32,136 nt of DNA from Bacteroidia bacterium (GTDB lineage: Bacteria; Bacteroidota; Bacteroidia; AKYH767-A; OLB10): assembly GCA_013001815.1 (NCBI GenBank), contig JABDLV010000035.1, positions 1 to 32,136 on the forward strand, in the 5' to 3' direction. The position numbers were made by a program, and so were the translations under genes. Position 1 is the stretch's first letter; each line of letters begins with the position of its first letter. Below, one piece after another: positions 17,492 to 26,803 of this stretch. A model generated the notes under the pieces. It did no database searches. It had not been told where the DNA came from and saw only the letters and a program-made list of their open reading frames with translations.

Positions 17492-19123
17492 TTACTCAGC
17501 TCCCATAAACGGATATCTATAATCTTTTGGTGGATTAAAGGTTTCTTTAATGGTACGAGCATTTACCCAACGTAGAAGATTAAGTTTACTTCCTGCTTTG
17601 TCGTTTGTACCCGAACCACGAGCACCACCAAATGGTTGTTGGCCAACAACTGCACCGGTTGGTTTATCATTTATATAAAAATTACCGGCTGCGTTTATTA
17701 ATTTTTTGTTGGCTAAATCTATTGCATAACGGTCTTGTGCCCAAATGGCACCGGTTAACGCATACTCAGAAGTGCTGTCTAATATTTCCAATGTTTTTTC
17801 AAAGTCTTTGTCTGCATACACATAGATTGTAAGTACAGGTCCAAATATTTCTTCACACATGGTTGTAAACTTTGGATTTGTTGTCACGATAACGGTTGGT
17901 TCAATAAAGTAACCAACTTCCTTATTGTACTTTCCGCCAACTAGAATTTTTGCATCCTTGGCTTTCTTTGCTTTATCAATGTACTTGCTTATTTTATTAA
18001 ATGCTTTTTCATCAATCACTGCATTAAAAAAGTTTCTAAAGTCAGCAGGGTCTCCCATTTTTATGCTCTTCACATCAGCAACTAAACCCTTTTCTACTTT
18101 TTTCCATAAGCTTTTTGGTATGTATGCACGGCTGGCAGCAGAACATTTCTGTCCTTGAAATTCAAATGCACCTCTTGTGCATGCAGTAACCAATGCATCT
18201 GCATCGGCACTCTTATGTGCCATTATGAAGTCTTTACCACCAGTTTCGCCAACAATACGAGGGTAGCTTTTGTATTTTGCAATATTATTTCCAATGGTTT
18301 TCCAAATGGTTCTAAAAACACCCGTACTTCCGGTAAAATGTATGCCTGCAAACTCCGGATGGTTAAAAATAACATCACCGGCTTCCGGTCCATCAACAAA
18401 TACTAAATTAATTACCCCATCCGGTACACCGGCTTCTCTAAATAAGTCCATCATTACGTGTGCAGAATAAATCTGTGTGTCTGCAGGTTTCCAAACGCAA
18501 ACATTTCCCATTAACGCAGCAGAAGCAGGTAGATTTCCTGCAATAGAGGTAAAGTTAAATGGTGTCAAGGCAAATACAAATCCTTCCAATGCGCGGTATT
18601 CCATTCGGTTCCACATACCTTCATTGCTTTCCGGTTGTTCTGCGTAAATTTCTGTTGCGTATTGCACATTAAACTTTAAAAAGTCTATCATTTCACAAGC
18701 AGCATCAATTTCTGCCTGGTATATACTTTTGCTTTGTGCCAACATGGTTGCCGCATTCATTCTTGCACGATAGGGACCGGCTAACAAATCTGCAGCTTTT
18801 AAAAAGATAGCAGCGCGTTGCTCCCATGGTAAGCTGGCCCATTTTTCTCTGGCTTTCAGTGCCGCATCAATTGCATCTTTTACGTGTTTTTTGGTACCAA
18901 AGGCATGTTCACCTAATACATGTTTATGATTATGAGGAGATCTCATTTTCATGGTTTTCTTGGTCATCACCTCTTTGCCACCAATAAACATGGGAACATT
19001 TATTTTCTTTTTGCTTAGATCTGCTAAAACTTTTTTTACTTCTGCACGCTCGGGACTATCGGGGGCATAGTTTTTAACCGGTTCATTTACAGGGTAGGGT
19101 ACTTGGAATAATGCGTTTGACAT
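17492..19123 (-). CDS. pruA: L-glutamate gamma-semialdehyde (1-pyrroline-5-carboxylate) dehydrogenase
   Basis: 543 aa ALDH; GETGGKDF, FEFQGQKCSAASRAY catalytic Cys, EEIFGPVLTIYVY, NDKPTGAVVGQQPFGGARGSGTNDKAG. Confidence 0.93.
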   Translation of the reverse strand: MSNALFQVPYPVNEPVKNYAPDSPERAEVKKVLADLSKKKINVPMFIGGKEVMTKKTMKMRSPHNHKHVLGEHAFGTKKHVKDAIDAALKAREKWASLPWEQRAAIFLKAADLLAGPYRARMNAATMLAQSKSIYQAEIDAACEMIDFLKFNVQYATEIYAEQPESNEGMWNRMEYRALEGFVFALTPFNFTSIAGNLPASAALMGNVCVWKPADTQIYSAHVMMDLFREAGVPDGVINLVFVDGPEAGDVIFNHPEFAGIHFTGSTGVFRTIWKTIGNNIAKYKSYPRIVGETGGKDFIMAHKSADADALVTACTRGAFEFQGQKCSAASRAYIPKSLWKKVEKGLVADVKSIKMGDPADFRNFFNAVIDEKAFNKISKYIDKAKKAKDAKILVGGKYNKEVGYFIEPTVIVTTNPKFTTMCEEIFGPVLTIYVYADKDFEKTLEILDSTSEYALTGAIWAQDRYAIDLANKKLINAAGNFYINDKPTGAVVGQQPFGGARGSGTNDKAGSKLNLLRWVNARTIKETFNPPKDYRYPFMGAE

Positions 19124-19150
19124 AGTCTGAATTTTAAATTGGGCTGCAAT

Positions 19151-22100
19151 TTATAATTTATCTATGAAGAATGGAGAAAGATAAAGGATAAAACCTGCTA
19201 CTTTTTTGTGGCCCATTTTTCGTAAAAAGCTGCAATATTCATTTACTTGTTTTTTATGCTCATTGCTTTGTGCCCCTGTTTTATAATCTATTACCAAACA
19301 TTTCTCTTCATTATATATAACACGGTCCGGGCGGTAAAGCTTTCCATCTTTATCTATTATATTTTTCTCATTTTTTATTGTGAAATCTTTGCTAAACCAA
19401 CGTGTTGTTTCGGGGTTTTTCTCCATTTCAACCAGGCCATCTACCAGCTCAGAAAAATGAGGCAATTGCATTTCTTCTTTTTGTTTTAGTTGTTCTATTA
19501 GCTCATGCAGCTCATCATTATACTCAACTCTTGATAGTTTATTATGAATGGTATTACCCAACCTAATTTCTTCTTTGCCAAAATCTTCTTTTTCTTGAAG
19601 CGATTTTAAAGAAAGCGAATAAGTATTCTCCCAATCTAAAAATTGATAATTCTCTAAGGTAATTTGCTCAGGATTGCTAAAAGAGTTTATGTTTGGCTTA
19701 TCATCTTTTGTCTTTTCAATTTTATTGTTGATTGTTCCGATAGAATACACTTCAGCATTATCTGCTTTCTTTATTTCAATTTTTTCAGAATCTAGTACTG
19801 CTTTGATTAATTGGGAAGTGTTAGATAGATTTCTTGTAGAATCATCGTTGCCGGCAATAAATAATTTATTTTCAGCACGGGTAAAAGCAACATAAAGAAG
19901 ATTTAAGTTGTCTATCAGATTTAGTGACTGCTCATGCTTGTAGTCATTAATAAAATGGGTTTTTTCTAAGTTGCTCACCATTCTAATGGATTGAAAATTG
20001 ATATCCTCAAAATTCTTCTCCTCTGTTTTAAGCCATTCTGTAGAAACTTTTGCTCCACCACTGTATTGCCAGTTAGCAAACGGAACAATTAGTACTGGAA
20101 ACTGCAAGCCCTTAGATTTGTGTATGGTCATTATTTGGATGGCATTCTGGTTTTCAGAATTATCTAAGCTTTGGGTATCACTGCTTTCATACCACTCTAA
20201 AAAATCACTCAAATTAGATTCAGGTCTTTTGGAATAGGCCAAAACAATGTCAAGAAATTTTAAAATGTATTGATCATTCGTAGTATCAAGTTCAAACAAT
20301 CTGCAAATAGATTCACATGCATTGAGCAAAGGCAGGCTTTTTACTTTTAGAAATTCTTCTTCCAAATCTGACGGAATACTATCAACGATTTTAAATTTCA
20401 ATAAGGCATTCCAATCATAGTTTTCATTTTGCAGTGTATTATGGTGATAGATGATGTTAGCAATGGCAACCTGGTCATCGTAATTATTAATGTGCCTAAG
20501 TGTATTGAGTAACAATGCTACACTGCTGGCATCATCAATAAATAATGAATCTGCAGACACAATTTCACTAATGTCATTTTGCAATAAAAACTGCGTAAGC
20601 ATTTTAATTTCATCTTTTTTTCTAACTAAAATGCAAATGTCTTCATCCTTATAGCCTTTTGCATATAAACTGTTAATGGTTTGCAATGTGTACTGCATTG
20701 CCTGGTTATAAAAAACAGAATATTCTTGCTGTATTTCGGCATTAAAGTTTGCCGGGTATTCTTTCGGTAAAATATTTAATTCAACATATCCACCATCTTT
20801 TTCATGCGGAATTTGTTTTAGTGTTTCCTCATCGTACACATGTTTTATAGTTTCTAAATCATCTGGAAGAAAAGATGTTTGCTTTTCTTCTAAAACTATT
20901 TCTTTGGCTGCATGGAAAAACGCATTATTGAATTCTACAATTTCTTTCGTGCTTCTATAGTTGGTGTCTAAGGGTTCATCTTCAATAATTTTTTCCCAGT
21001 GAGCGAGTTCGTCATGTATTTCACCGGCAAGTAATTCCATTCTGCTTCCGCGCCAGCGGTAAATGCTTTGCTTAGCATCGCCCACTACCAAACTGCTTTT
21101 TCCTTCGGCAAGAGAATTTTCTACTAAAGGCTTAAGGTTTTTCCATTGTGTTGCAGATGTATCCTGAAACTCATCTATTAGCAAATGATGAAAACGAGTG
21201 CCTACTTTTTCATAAACAAAAGGAGTATCATCATCACCAACTAAATTAGATAATGAGTGCATGTAATCATTAATGGTTAAAACCTGATTGTTTTCTTTGT
21301 AACCATTGTATTTTTCGTCTAGCTTATTTAATACAGCAGTAGAGTAGAGGTTTGTTCTAATTTCCTTGGCCGTATTATAGTCAGTGCTATTTCGAATGTG
21401 ATGTTGCATTGCCTCATCTAGCATCCCATTAAACTCCATTGCCATGGAATCAACCAAATCTTTATTTGCTTGTTTTGCCCGTCCCCATTCCGTATTGCCA
21501 TTGTAGAATTTTTGAACATAAGAATTGGGTTCAGTATAATTTTTTGCTGCCCAGTTCAATAAAATTTTAGCCGGTCCGGTATTGGTTCTGTAAAAATCTG
21601 ATATGTCTAAGTTGTTCTTTGTATATACAGATTCGAAGGATTTTCCAATTTTGTTGGCAGCGCTCTCATATACCGCAATAATCTTATTTAGTTTTTTTAC
21701 GGTTTCTGTTTCATTTTCATTTCTTAACGGTTGCACCGTTCTAAAGGCATCATTGAATAGCTCTTTTGCGGCATCCTTCAGGTTTTTATCCAAATTCCAG
21801 CCCTTTTCTTCTTTAATCTTATGGTTGGTAAAGTCTAACAACCATTTTTTAAGGGGCTCGTCTGTTCCGATGTCAAAATATAATTCAGCACATATTTTAT
21901 CTATAATCTGCTTGTTATTTAGTTCAATTTGAAATTGCATCGGTACTCCAGACTCATAAGCCAATGAGCGGATAACTTTACTAAAAAAACTGTCAATGGT
22001 ACTAATGGAAAATTGCGGATAGTTATGCAAAATGTTTTTTAAGACCTTTTTTGCTTCCTTTTGCCTGGCTTTTAGTTCATGCTTTTCTTCAATTACCTTA

Positions 22101-22339
22101 TTGTATATGTCGTTATTTTGGTTTAAAGCAATGTCTTGTGCCGTTTCTAAAATTCTGCTTTTCATTTCGGCCATACTTTTATTTGTAAAAGTAATGGCTA
22201 ACGTGTGTTTAAACCTATCTGGGTTTTCTAATATGATTTTAAAGTACTCTTTTACCAGTGTAAAGGTTTTGCCTGAACCGGCAGATGAACGAAAAATTTG
22301 AAATTTATTTTGAGTACTCATAGAAAAACTAAAGTACAT
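19151..22339 (-). CDS. UvrD/AddA-like helicase with C-terminal RecB-type nuclease domain
   Basis: Walker A FRSSAGSGKTFTLVKEY, ITFTNKSMAEMK, LLIDEFQDTSATQW, GDAKQSIYRWRGS, MTIHKSKGLQFPVLIVPF, LYVAFTRAENKL; C-terminal LVIDYKTG...QVNEYC. Confidence 0.92.
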   Translation of the reverse strand: MYFSFSMSTQNKFQIFRSSAGSGKTFTLVKEYFKIILENPDRFKHTLAITFTNKSMAEMKSRILETAQDIALNQNNDIYNKVIEEKHELKARQKEAKKVLKNILHNYPQFSISTIDSFFSKVIRSLAYESGVPMQFQIELNNKQIIDKICAELYFDIGTDEPLKKWLLDFTNHKIKEEKGWNLDKNLKDAAKELFNDAFRTVQPLRNENETETVKKLNKIIAVYESAANKIGKSFESVYTKNNLDISDFYRTNTGPAKILLNWAAKNYTEPNSYVQKFYNGNTEWGRAKQANKDLVDSMAMEFNGMLDEAMQHHIRNSTDYNTAKEIRTNLYSTAVLNKLDEKYNGYKENNQVLTINDYMHSLSNLVGDDDTPFVYEKVGTRFHHLLIDEFQDTSATQWKNLKPLVENSLAEGKSSLVVGDAKQSIYRWRGSRMELLAGEIHDELAHWEKIIEDEPLDTNYRSTKEIVEFNNAFFHAAKEIVLEEKQTSFLPDDLETIKHVYDEETLKQIPHEKDGGYVELNILPKEYPANFNAEIQQEYSVFYNQAMQYTLQTINSLYAKGYKDEDICILVRKKDEIKMLTQFLLQNDISEIVSADSLFIDDASSVALLLNTLRHINNYDDQVAIANIIYHHNTLQNENYDWNALLKFKIVDSIPSDLEEEFLKVKSLPLLNACESICRLFELDTTNDQYILKFLDIVLAYSKRPESNLSDFLEWYESSDTQSLDNSENQNAIQIMTIHKSKGLQFPVLIVPFANWQYSGGAKVSTEWLKTEEKNFEDINFQSIRMVSNLEKTHFINDYKHEQSLNLIDNLNLLYVAFTRAENKLFIAGNDDSTRNLSNTSQLIKAVLDSEKIEIKKADNAEVYSIGTINNKIEKTKDDKPNINSFSNPEQITLENYQFLDWENTYSLSLKSLQEKEDFGKEEIRLGNTIHNKLSRVEYNDELHELIEQLKQKEEMQLPHFSELVDGLVEMEKNPETTRWFSKDFTIKNEKNIIDKDGKLYRPDRVIYNEEKCLVIDYKTGAQSNEHKKQVNEYCSFLRKMGHKKVAGFILYLSPFFIDKL

Positions 22340-22363
22340 TAGAAAAAGTGCAATTCAAACCAT

Positions 22364-22395
22364 AAAAAAAGCCTCGCTGCAGGGCAACGAGGCTT
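22364..22395 (-). terminator. rho-independent terminator downstream of the 22416-23327 gene
   Basis: On the minus strand: AAGCCTCG-TTGCCCTGCAG-CGAGGCTT followed by TTTTT; perfect 8-bp outer stem and T-tract. Confidence 0.85.
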
Positions 22396-22415
22396 GGTTT
22401 GCAAGCAATATATAT

Positions 22416-23327
22416 TTAGTCACCTATGGAGTGAGAAAGTCCAATTCCAATGACTTGCTTGAATTGAGTCCCTTTTCCTGGTCTGTTATCTTCATCCGTT
22501 TTAGGAACTGTAATGTCATGGTCGTACAATGCTTGTATACCAAAACTAGCAGATAAAAACTTTGTTAACTGTGCTGCGATTAGAACTTCTAAATTTACAT
22601 CAATATGGTCTGGGTTTTCGCCATAATTAGAGAATAAATCTAGTTTACTTAATAAGTTAATATTTTCTTTTAAGTCAACTGTGTATCTCGCATTAGCATA
22701 TCCCCCAAATTCACTTCTGGAAGTTTCACCCGGGTCAACTCCATATGCACCTTCATCACTTAGCTTGTCTTCAGTTACAAAGGTAAATTTAGAAGTAACG
22801 GGTGAAATGAATACTGTAAAGTTATCACTTGGTTTGTAGTCCATCCCCAGTGCACCTAAAAAGTATCCAGGAGCCATAAAATTAGAATTTAACACTTTAG
22901 TTTCTTGTCCGTTTGGTAGTTCACCATACAAGAATCCTTCAGCAAACTGAGATTTAAAATTTCCTAATGCAGTGTAATACCACTTACTCGTTTCAGAAGT
23001 ACGGTAACCTGCTTTAGAGTTAATTTCAAATTTGTCTTCGTTTTTTCTAATGTCATCACTACCAGGTTTTATTAAACCATAGCTAACATCAGCAACATTA
23101 TCCCAAGCAAATCTATTTTTTGCATGGTTCGCGAAACCAGTTACAAATAGAGCTCCGGCAAGAGAGTTTTCTCCACCACCTGCCCAGTTAGTTAAAGATA
23201 TTTGATTAAAATTTAAAGCACCGGTAGCGCCCTTTTTCCATGAGGTATCTTGAGCCACACCGTCTTGCGCATTTGCAGTGCAAATTCCAAACACAAATGC
23301 TAATCCAATAATTAATAAATTTTTCAT
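22416..23327 (-). CDS. DUF3078-like outer-membrane protein
   Basis: Signal peptide (...CTANAQ), SWKKGATGALNFNQISLTNWAGGGENSLAG, AGYRTSETSKWYYTALGNFKSQFAEGF. Confidence 0.85.
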   Translation of the reverse strand: MKNLLIIGLAFVFGICTANAQDGVAQDTSWKKGATGALNFNQISLTNWAGGGENSLAGALFVTGFANHAKNRFAWDNVADVSYGLIKPGSDDIRKNEDKFEINSKAGYRTSETSKWYYTALGNFKSQFAEGFLYGELPNGQETKVLNSNFMAPGYFLGALGMDYKPSDNFTVFISPVTSKFTFVTEDKLSDEGAYGVDPGETSRSEFGGYANARYTVDLKENINLLSKLDLFSNYGENPDHIDVNLEVLIAAQLTKFLSASFGIQALYDHDITVPKTDEDNRPGKGTQFKQVIGIGLSHSIGD

Positions 23328-23360
23328 AGTATGTTTTTTTTGATTTGAGTTTTTTAGATT

Positions 23361-23396
23361 AAAAAAGCCATACCCAAGCTAAAGGGTAGGGCTTTT
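23361..23396 (-). terminator. rho-independent terminator downstream of mscL
   Basis: On the minus strand: AAGCCCTACCC-TTTAGCTT-GGGTATGGCTT followed by TTTT; 10-bp stem with one mismatch. Confidence 0.8.
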
Positions 23397-23412
23397 ATTT
23401 TATTTACAGATA

Positions 23413-23817
23413 TTATTTCTTTAATAAATCTCTAATTTCACCTAACAACACTTCGTTTGCAGGAGGAGCAGCCGGAGCAGCATCTTCTTCTTTCTTTTTA
23501 GTTGAGTTAATTAACTTAACCGCCATAAATACACCGGCAGCAACTAATACGAAATCAATACAAGTTTGAATGAATGCACCATATTTTAGTATGATAGCTT
23601 CTTTTTCAACTGCATCGCCATTCATAACAGCGGCTTGCAGCTCATGGCCTAATGTTGCAAAATCTACACCTACTAAAAGGCCTAGTGGTGGCATTAATAT
23701 ATCGCCTACGAACGAAGCAATAATTTTTCCAAAAGCTGCACCAATTACTAATGCAACAGCTAAATCGACAACATTGCCTTTAATGGCAAAGTCTCTAAAT
23801 TCTTTAAAAATTGACAT
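23413..23817 (-). CDS. mscL: large-conductance mechanosensitive channel MscL
   Basis: [47 protein letters not shown] and C-terminal [11 protein letters not shown]. Confidence 0.96.
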   Translation of the reverse strand: MSIFKEFRDFAIKGNVVDLAVALVIGAAFGKIIASFVGDILMPPLGLLVGVDFATLGHELQAAVMNGDAVEKEAIILKYGAFIQTCIDFVLVAAGVFMAVKLINSTKKKEEDAAPAAPPANEVLLGEIRDLLKK

Positions 23818-24208
23818 GGTTTTTAATTTTAAAATTTAAGTTTCTAATATTATTCGTTTTACAAATGTTATGCCATTATGAATGACTAGCACGTATTATT
23901 CATTCTTTTAAACTTAGTAATACCCAATATTTATTTGGTTTTCACTCAGTGTTTTTCTCTAAAAGTTAAAGGGGGAGCGCTCTTTAGCCAAATGCTTAGA
24001 ACAGAGGCAAATATAAATTTGCCGCTCAAATAATTCCTTTTATTTTATTAACATTTAGAGGTAAAAGCGCTTACTTTTTTCTTCTTTTATGCTTTTTAAA
24101 GGCCAATCAGAACAATAATAATTGCCTGATTTATAGTTTTTTACGAAATCAAATTGAAATGGTTACCGGACTTATGAACAGGCCTGTTCAAAACTTTAAA
24201 TTAAATTT

Positions 24209-25312
24209 TTAACGACTTGCTTCTGCGCCTTTATTTTGGTGATCTACAGCCGTTACAGGAAGCAAGGAAGGGGGAATTTTGGAGCTGGATGGATTGAGTC
24301 GGTAAAAGTTAATTCCTTTTTTAGGGAATTGATCTGTCATGGTATAGTTCATTAGTTCTGAAGAATGGCCAGCGGCTCTTGTTCGTCCAACTTCTTCAAA
24401 CTTTTTCCCATCTATAGATTTTTCTATGATAAAATATTCTGTTTCATTTTCTTCAAATGTATACCAATCAATAATCACTTCATTTTTATCAGAAACAGAA
24501 CTAAAGCTTAATAATTCAAAAGGTAATTTTATTGGTGGAGTAGTGGTAGCAATTAATAGATCATTTATAATCACTTCATCACTTCCGGATGCATTAACTG
24601 TGCTTGCAAAAACAAATGGCTTAGTGCTTTCCCAATTTAGGGCTAAATTTGGTTGTGTTCTATTTTTCCATACATTTTTTCCATTGATTTGAACAACCGC
24701 TAAACCAAGAGTGGGCTCGTACAAAAATTTGACCTCTGTCATCTCTGCGACTTTTGGCAAGGCATTAGGTATTTTTTTATTGACTTTAATTGGAGAGTCA
24801 TCATTTTGAAATAATGAGTATTTTATTCTTAAGTCATTTCCACTAAAGCTCAGCTCAAAGTTTTTACCCCTTTTGAACAAAGTACCAGTGTTTTCAAGGT
24901 TTTTGAATGTGCACTGCACAGAAATTCCCGCACTGTTAAATTTAGGATGAATATCAAATACCATATTGATATTTTCAGATTGATTACCTGCACTTAGTCC
25001 TGGTGTTCTGATTTCACTAGAGCCTTTTATATTAGCATATTTGCTAATGGTACTAGCGGAAAGTCCTTTTGTAGATTTTAGCACCGGGTATTTATCAAAG
25101 CTGTAATAGCTAATGATGTTTTCTTCATCAATACCCAATATTTTTTCAGCTTCTGTATTTTGATTTGCACTCGAGTTTTGCGTTACGCCCAGGTTTAGAA
25201 ACATGGTAAAATAAATTACCAATACAATACCCGAAAGTATACCGATAACATATATACCACGGTTAAATATTCGTAGTTGATGACGAGACTTATTTTTTAG
25301 ACCGAGTGCCAA
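24209..25312 (-). CDS. membrane-anchored protein with LamG-like and FN3-like regions, no recognisable T9SS C-terminal sorting domain
   Basis: N-terminal TM (GIYVIGILSGIVLVIYFTMF), concanavalin-like middle, C-terminal LLSFSSVSDKNEVIIDWYTFEENETEYFIIEKSIDGKKFEEVGR...INFYRLN. Confidence 0.65.
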   Translation of the reverse strand: MALGLKNKSRHQLRIFNRGIYVIGILSGIVLVIYFTMFLNLGVTQNSSANQNTEAEKILGIDEENIISYYSFDKYPVLKSTKGLSASTISKYANIKGSSEIRTPGLSAGNQSENINMVFDIHPKFNSAGISVQCTFKNLENTGTLFKRGKNFELSFSGNDLRIKYSLFQNDDSPIKVNKKIPNALPKVAEMTEVKFLYEPTLGLAVVQINGKNVWKNRTQPNLALNWESTKPFVFASTVNASGSDEVIINDLLIATTTPPIKLPFELLSFSSVSDKNEVIIDWYTFEENETEYFIIEKSIDGKKFEEVGRTRAAGHSSELMNYTMTDQFPKKGINFYRLNPSSSKIPPSLLPVTAVDHQNKGAEASR

Positions 25313-25331
25313 GGTTGATATTTGCTATTTG

Positions 25332-25499
25332 CTAGGAAGGAGAATTGCTTGATTTCGCTTCAACAACTTGTTGGGCTTTTTTAGCAGATTCTTTGTGGTT
25401 TCCGTTAAAGAAAAAAGCTATCAAAAGAACTGCAAAAGCAAAGGCCAATAAGCCAATTTGCTTAGAGATTTCAAGATTATTTCTTCTTAGTAGTTTCAT
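25332..25499 (-). CDS. 55-aa single-TM protein, not in the ORF track
   Basis: Minus-strand translation MKLLRRNNLEISKQIGLLAFAFAVLLIAFFFNGNHKESAKKAQQVVEAKSSNSPS*; stop lies 19 bp before the start of the 24209-25312 gene. Confidence 0.6.
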   Translation of the reverse strand: MKLLRRNNLEISKQIGLLAFAFAVLLIAFFFNGNHKESAKKAQQVVEAKSSNSPS

Positions 25500-25613
25500 G
25501 ATGGGCAATTTCTATTTAGTGTATACTCTAAAAGGCCCTTGAAGGTTCTGAAAACAGCCTTAATTTTTATCTAGATGCTATTTGTATATAGCTGAAAAAC
25601 AGTTACTTGTAAT

Positions 25614-26798
25614 TTAAGCTGCCAGTATTTGGATGTCAGATACATCTATTACCTCATTTTCACACAAAAGGGCTGCTCGTTCAATTACAGATTTTAATTC
25701 TCTCACATTGCCCGGCCAAGAGTATTGCATTAAATATTCTTTGGCTTTTTTAGACAAACTCAAATTGTCCAAATTGTTTTGCTTGGTAAACAAATCCAGA
25801 AAGTGATTAGATAAAAGAATGATATCATCTCCTCTTTCTCGTAAAGGAGGTAATTCAATTTGAAAACCTTGTATGCGATAAAATAAATCTTCTCTAAACT
25901 TACCTTCTTTGATGTGTTGTTTAATATTTTGATTCGTTGCCGAAATCATTCTAAAATCAAGCTTCAATAATTTATTGCTACCAATTCTAGATAATTCTTT
26001 TTCTTGAAGTACTCGAAGTAATTTTGACTGCAAACCGGTTTCCATTTCACAAATTTCATCTAGAAAAATAGAACCACTATCAGCTTGTTCAAATTTTCCT
26101 ATTCTTCTGCTTCTTGCATCGGTAAATGCTCCTTTTTCATGTCCGAATAATTCACTCTCTAGTAAATCATTTGGTATTGCACTTAAATTTACTGCAACAA
26201 AGGGTTTTTTCTTTCTTTTGGAATTATAGTGTATGGCACGGCTCACTAGTTCTTTACCTGTCCCACTTTCTCCTGTTACAAGCACTGATATGTTGCTTCT
26301 TTCAACTTTTTGAATCAGTTTTAGAACATTTAATATTTGAGGACTGTTACCAATAATGTGATTGTACTTGTGCCTGTCTATAATTTGTTCTTGTAAAATT
26401 TCTACCTCTTTACGAAGATTTACATTCAGCAATAAGTTTTTGAAAGATGAGTGAAGGTTAGCAACCATGTTTTCATCTTTTACAATGTAGTCTTGAGCTC
26501 CATTACGATAGGATTCAACAACAACATCAATATTTTGTTGTCCTGAAATGATGATAGTGTTTATGCTTTCATCAAAGGCTTTTACTTTTTTTAATAATTC
26601 CAAGCCATCTGAATCAGGTAAATAGTAGTCAATTGTAATTACATCCGGGCGTAAATGCAGTTGGGAAAGGCATTCTTCAGCAGAACCAAATACGTAGCAA
26701 TCCACATCAGGCAGGTCTTCAGCCGATTTTTTAATCAGGCTTGCAACCATTACATCATCATCAACAATAAAAATTTTGGCGCTATGCTTTGTTTCCAT
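25614..26798 (-). CDS. sigma54-interacting response regulator (REC-AAA+), no C-terminal Fis HTH
   Basis: REC domain IVDDDVMVASLI...TIDYYLP...KDE; AAA+ VTGESGTGKELVSRAIH, GHEKGAFTDARSRRIG, DSGSIFLDEI, WPGNVRELKSVIERA; ends at QILAA*. Confidence 0.92.
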   Translation of the reverse strand: METKHSAKIFIVDDDVMVASLIKKSAEDLPDVDCYVFGSAEECLSQLHLRPDVITIDYYLPDSDGLELLKKVKAFDESINTIIISGQQNIDVVVESYRNGAQDYIVKDENMVANLHSSFKNLLLNVNLRKEVEILQEQIIDRHKYNHIIGNSPQILNVLKLIQKVERSNISVLVTGESGTGKELVSRAIHYNSKRKKKPFVAVNLSAIPNDLLESELFGHEKGAFTDARSRRIGKFEQADSGSIFLDEICEMETGLQSKLLRVLQEKELSRIGSNKLLKLDFRMISATNQNIKQHIKEGKFREDLFYRIQGFQIELPPLRERGDDIILLSNHFLDLFTKQNNLDNLSLSKKAKEYLMQYSWPGNVRELKSVIERAALLCENEVIDVSDIQILAA

Positions 26799-26803
26799 AT
26801 TCC

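Noticed and set aside
25500-25613. Possible sigma54 promoter in front of the 55-aa ORF
   Set aside because: No TGGC-N(8)-TTGC-like -24/-12 pair found by eye on the minus strand.
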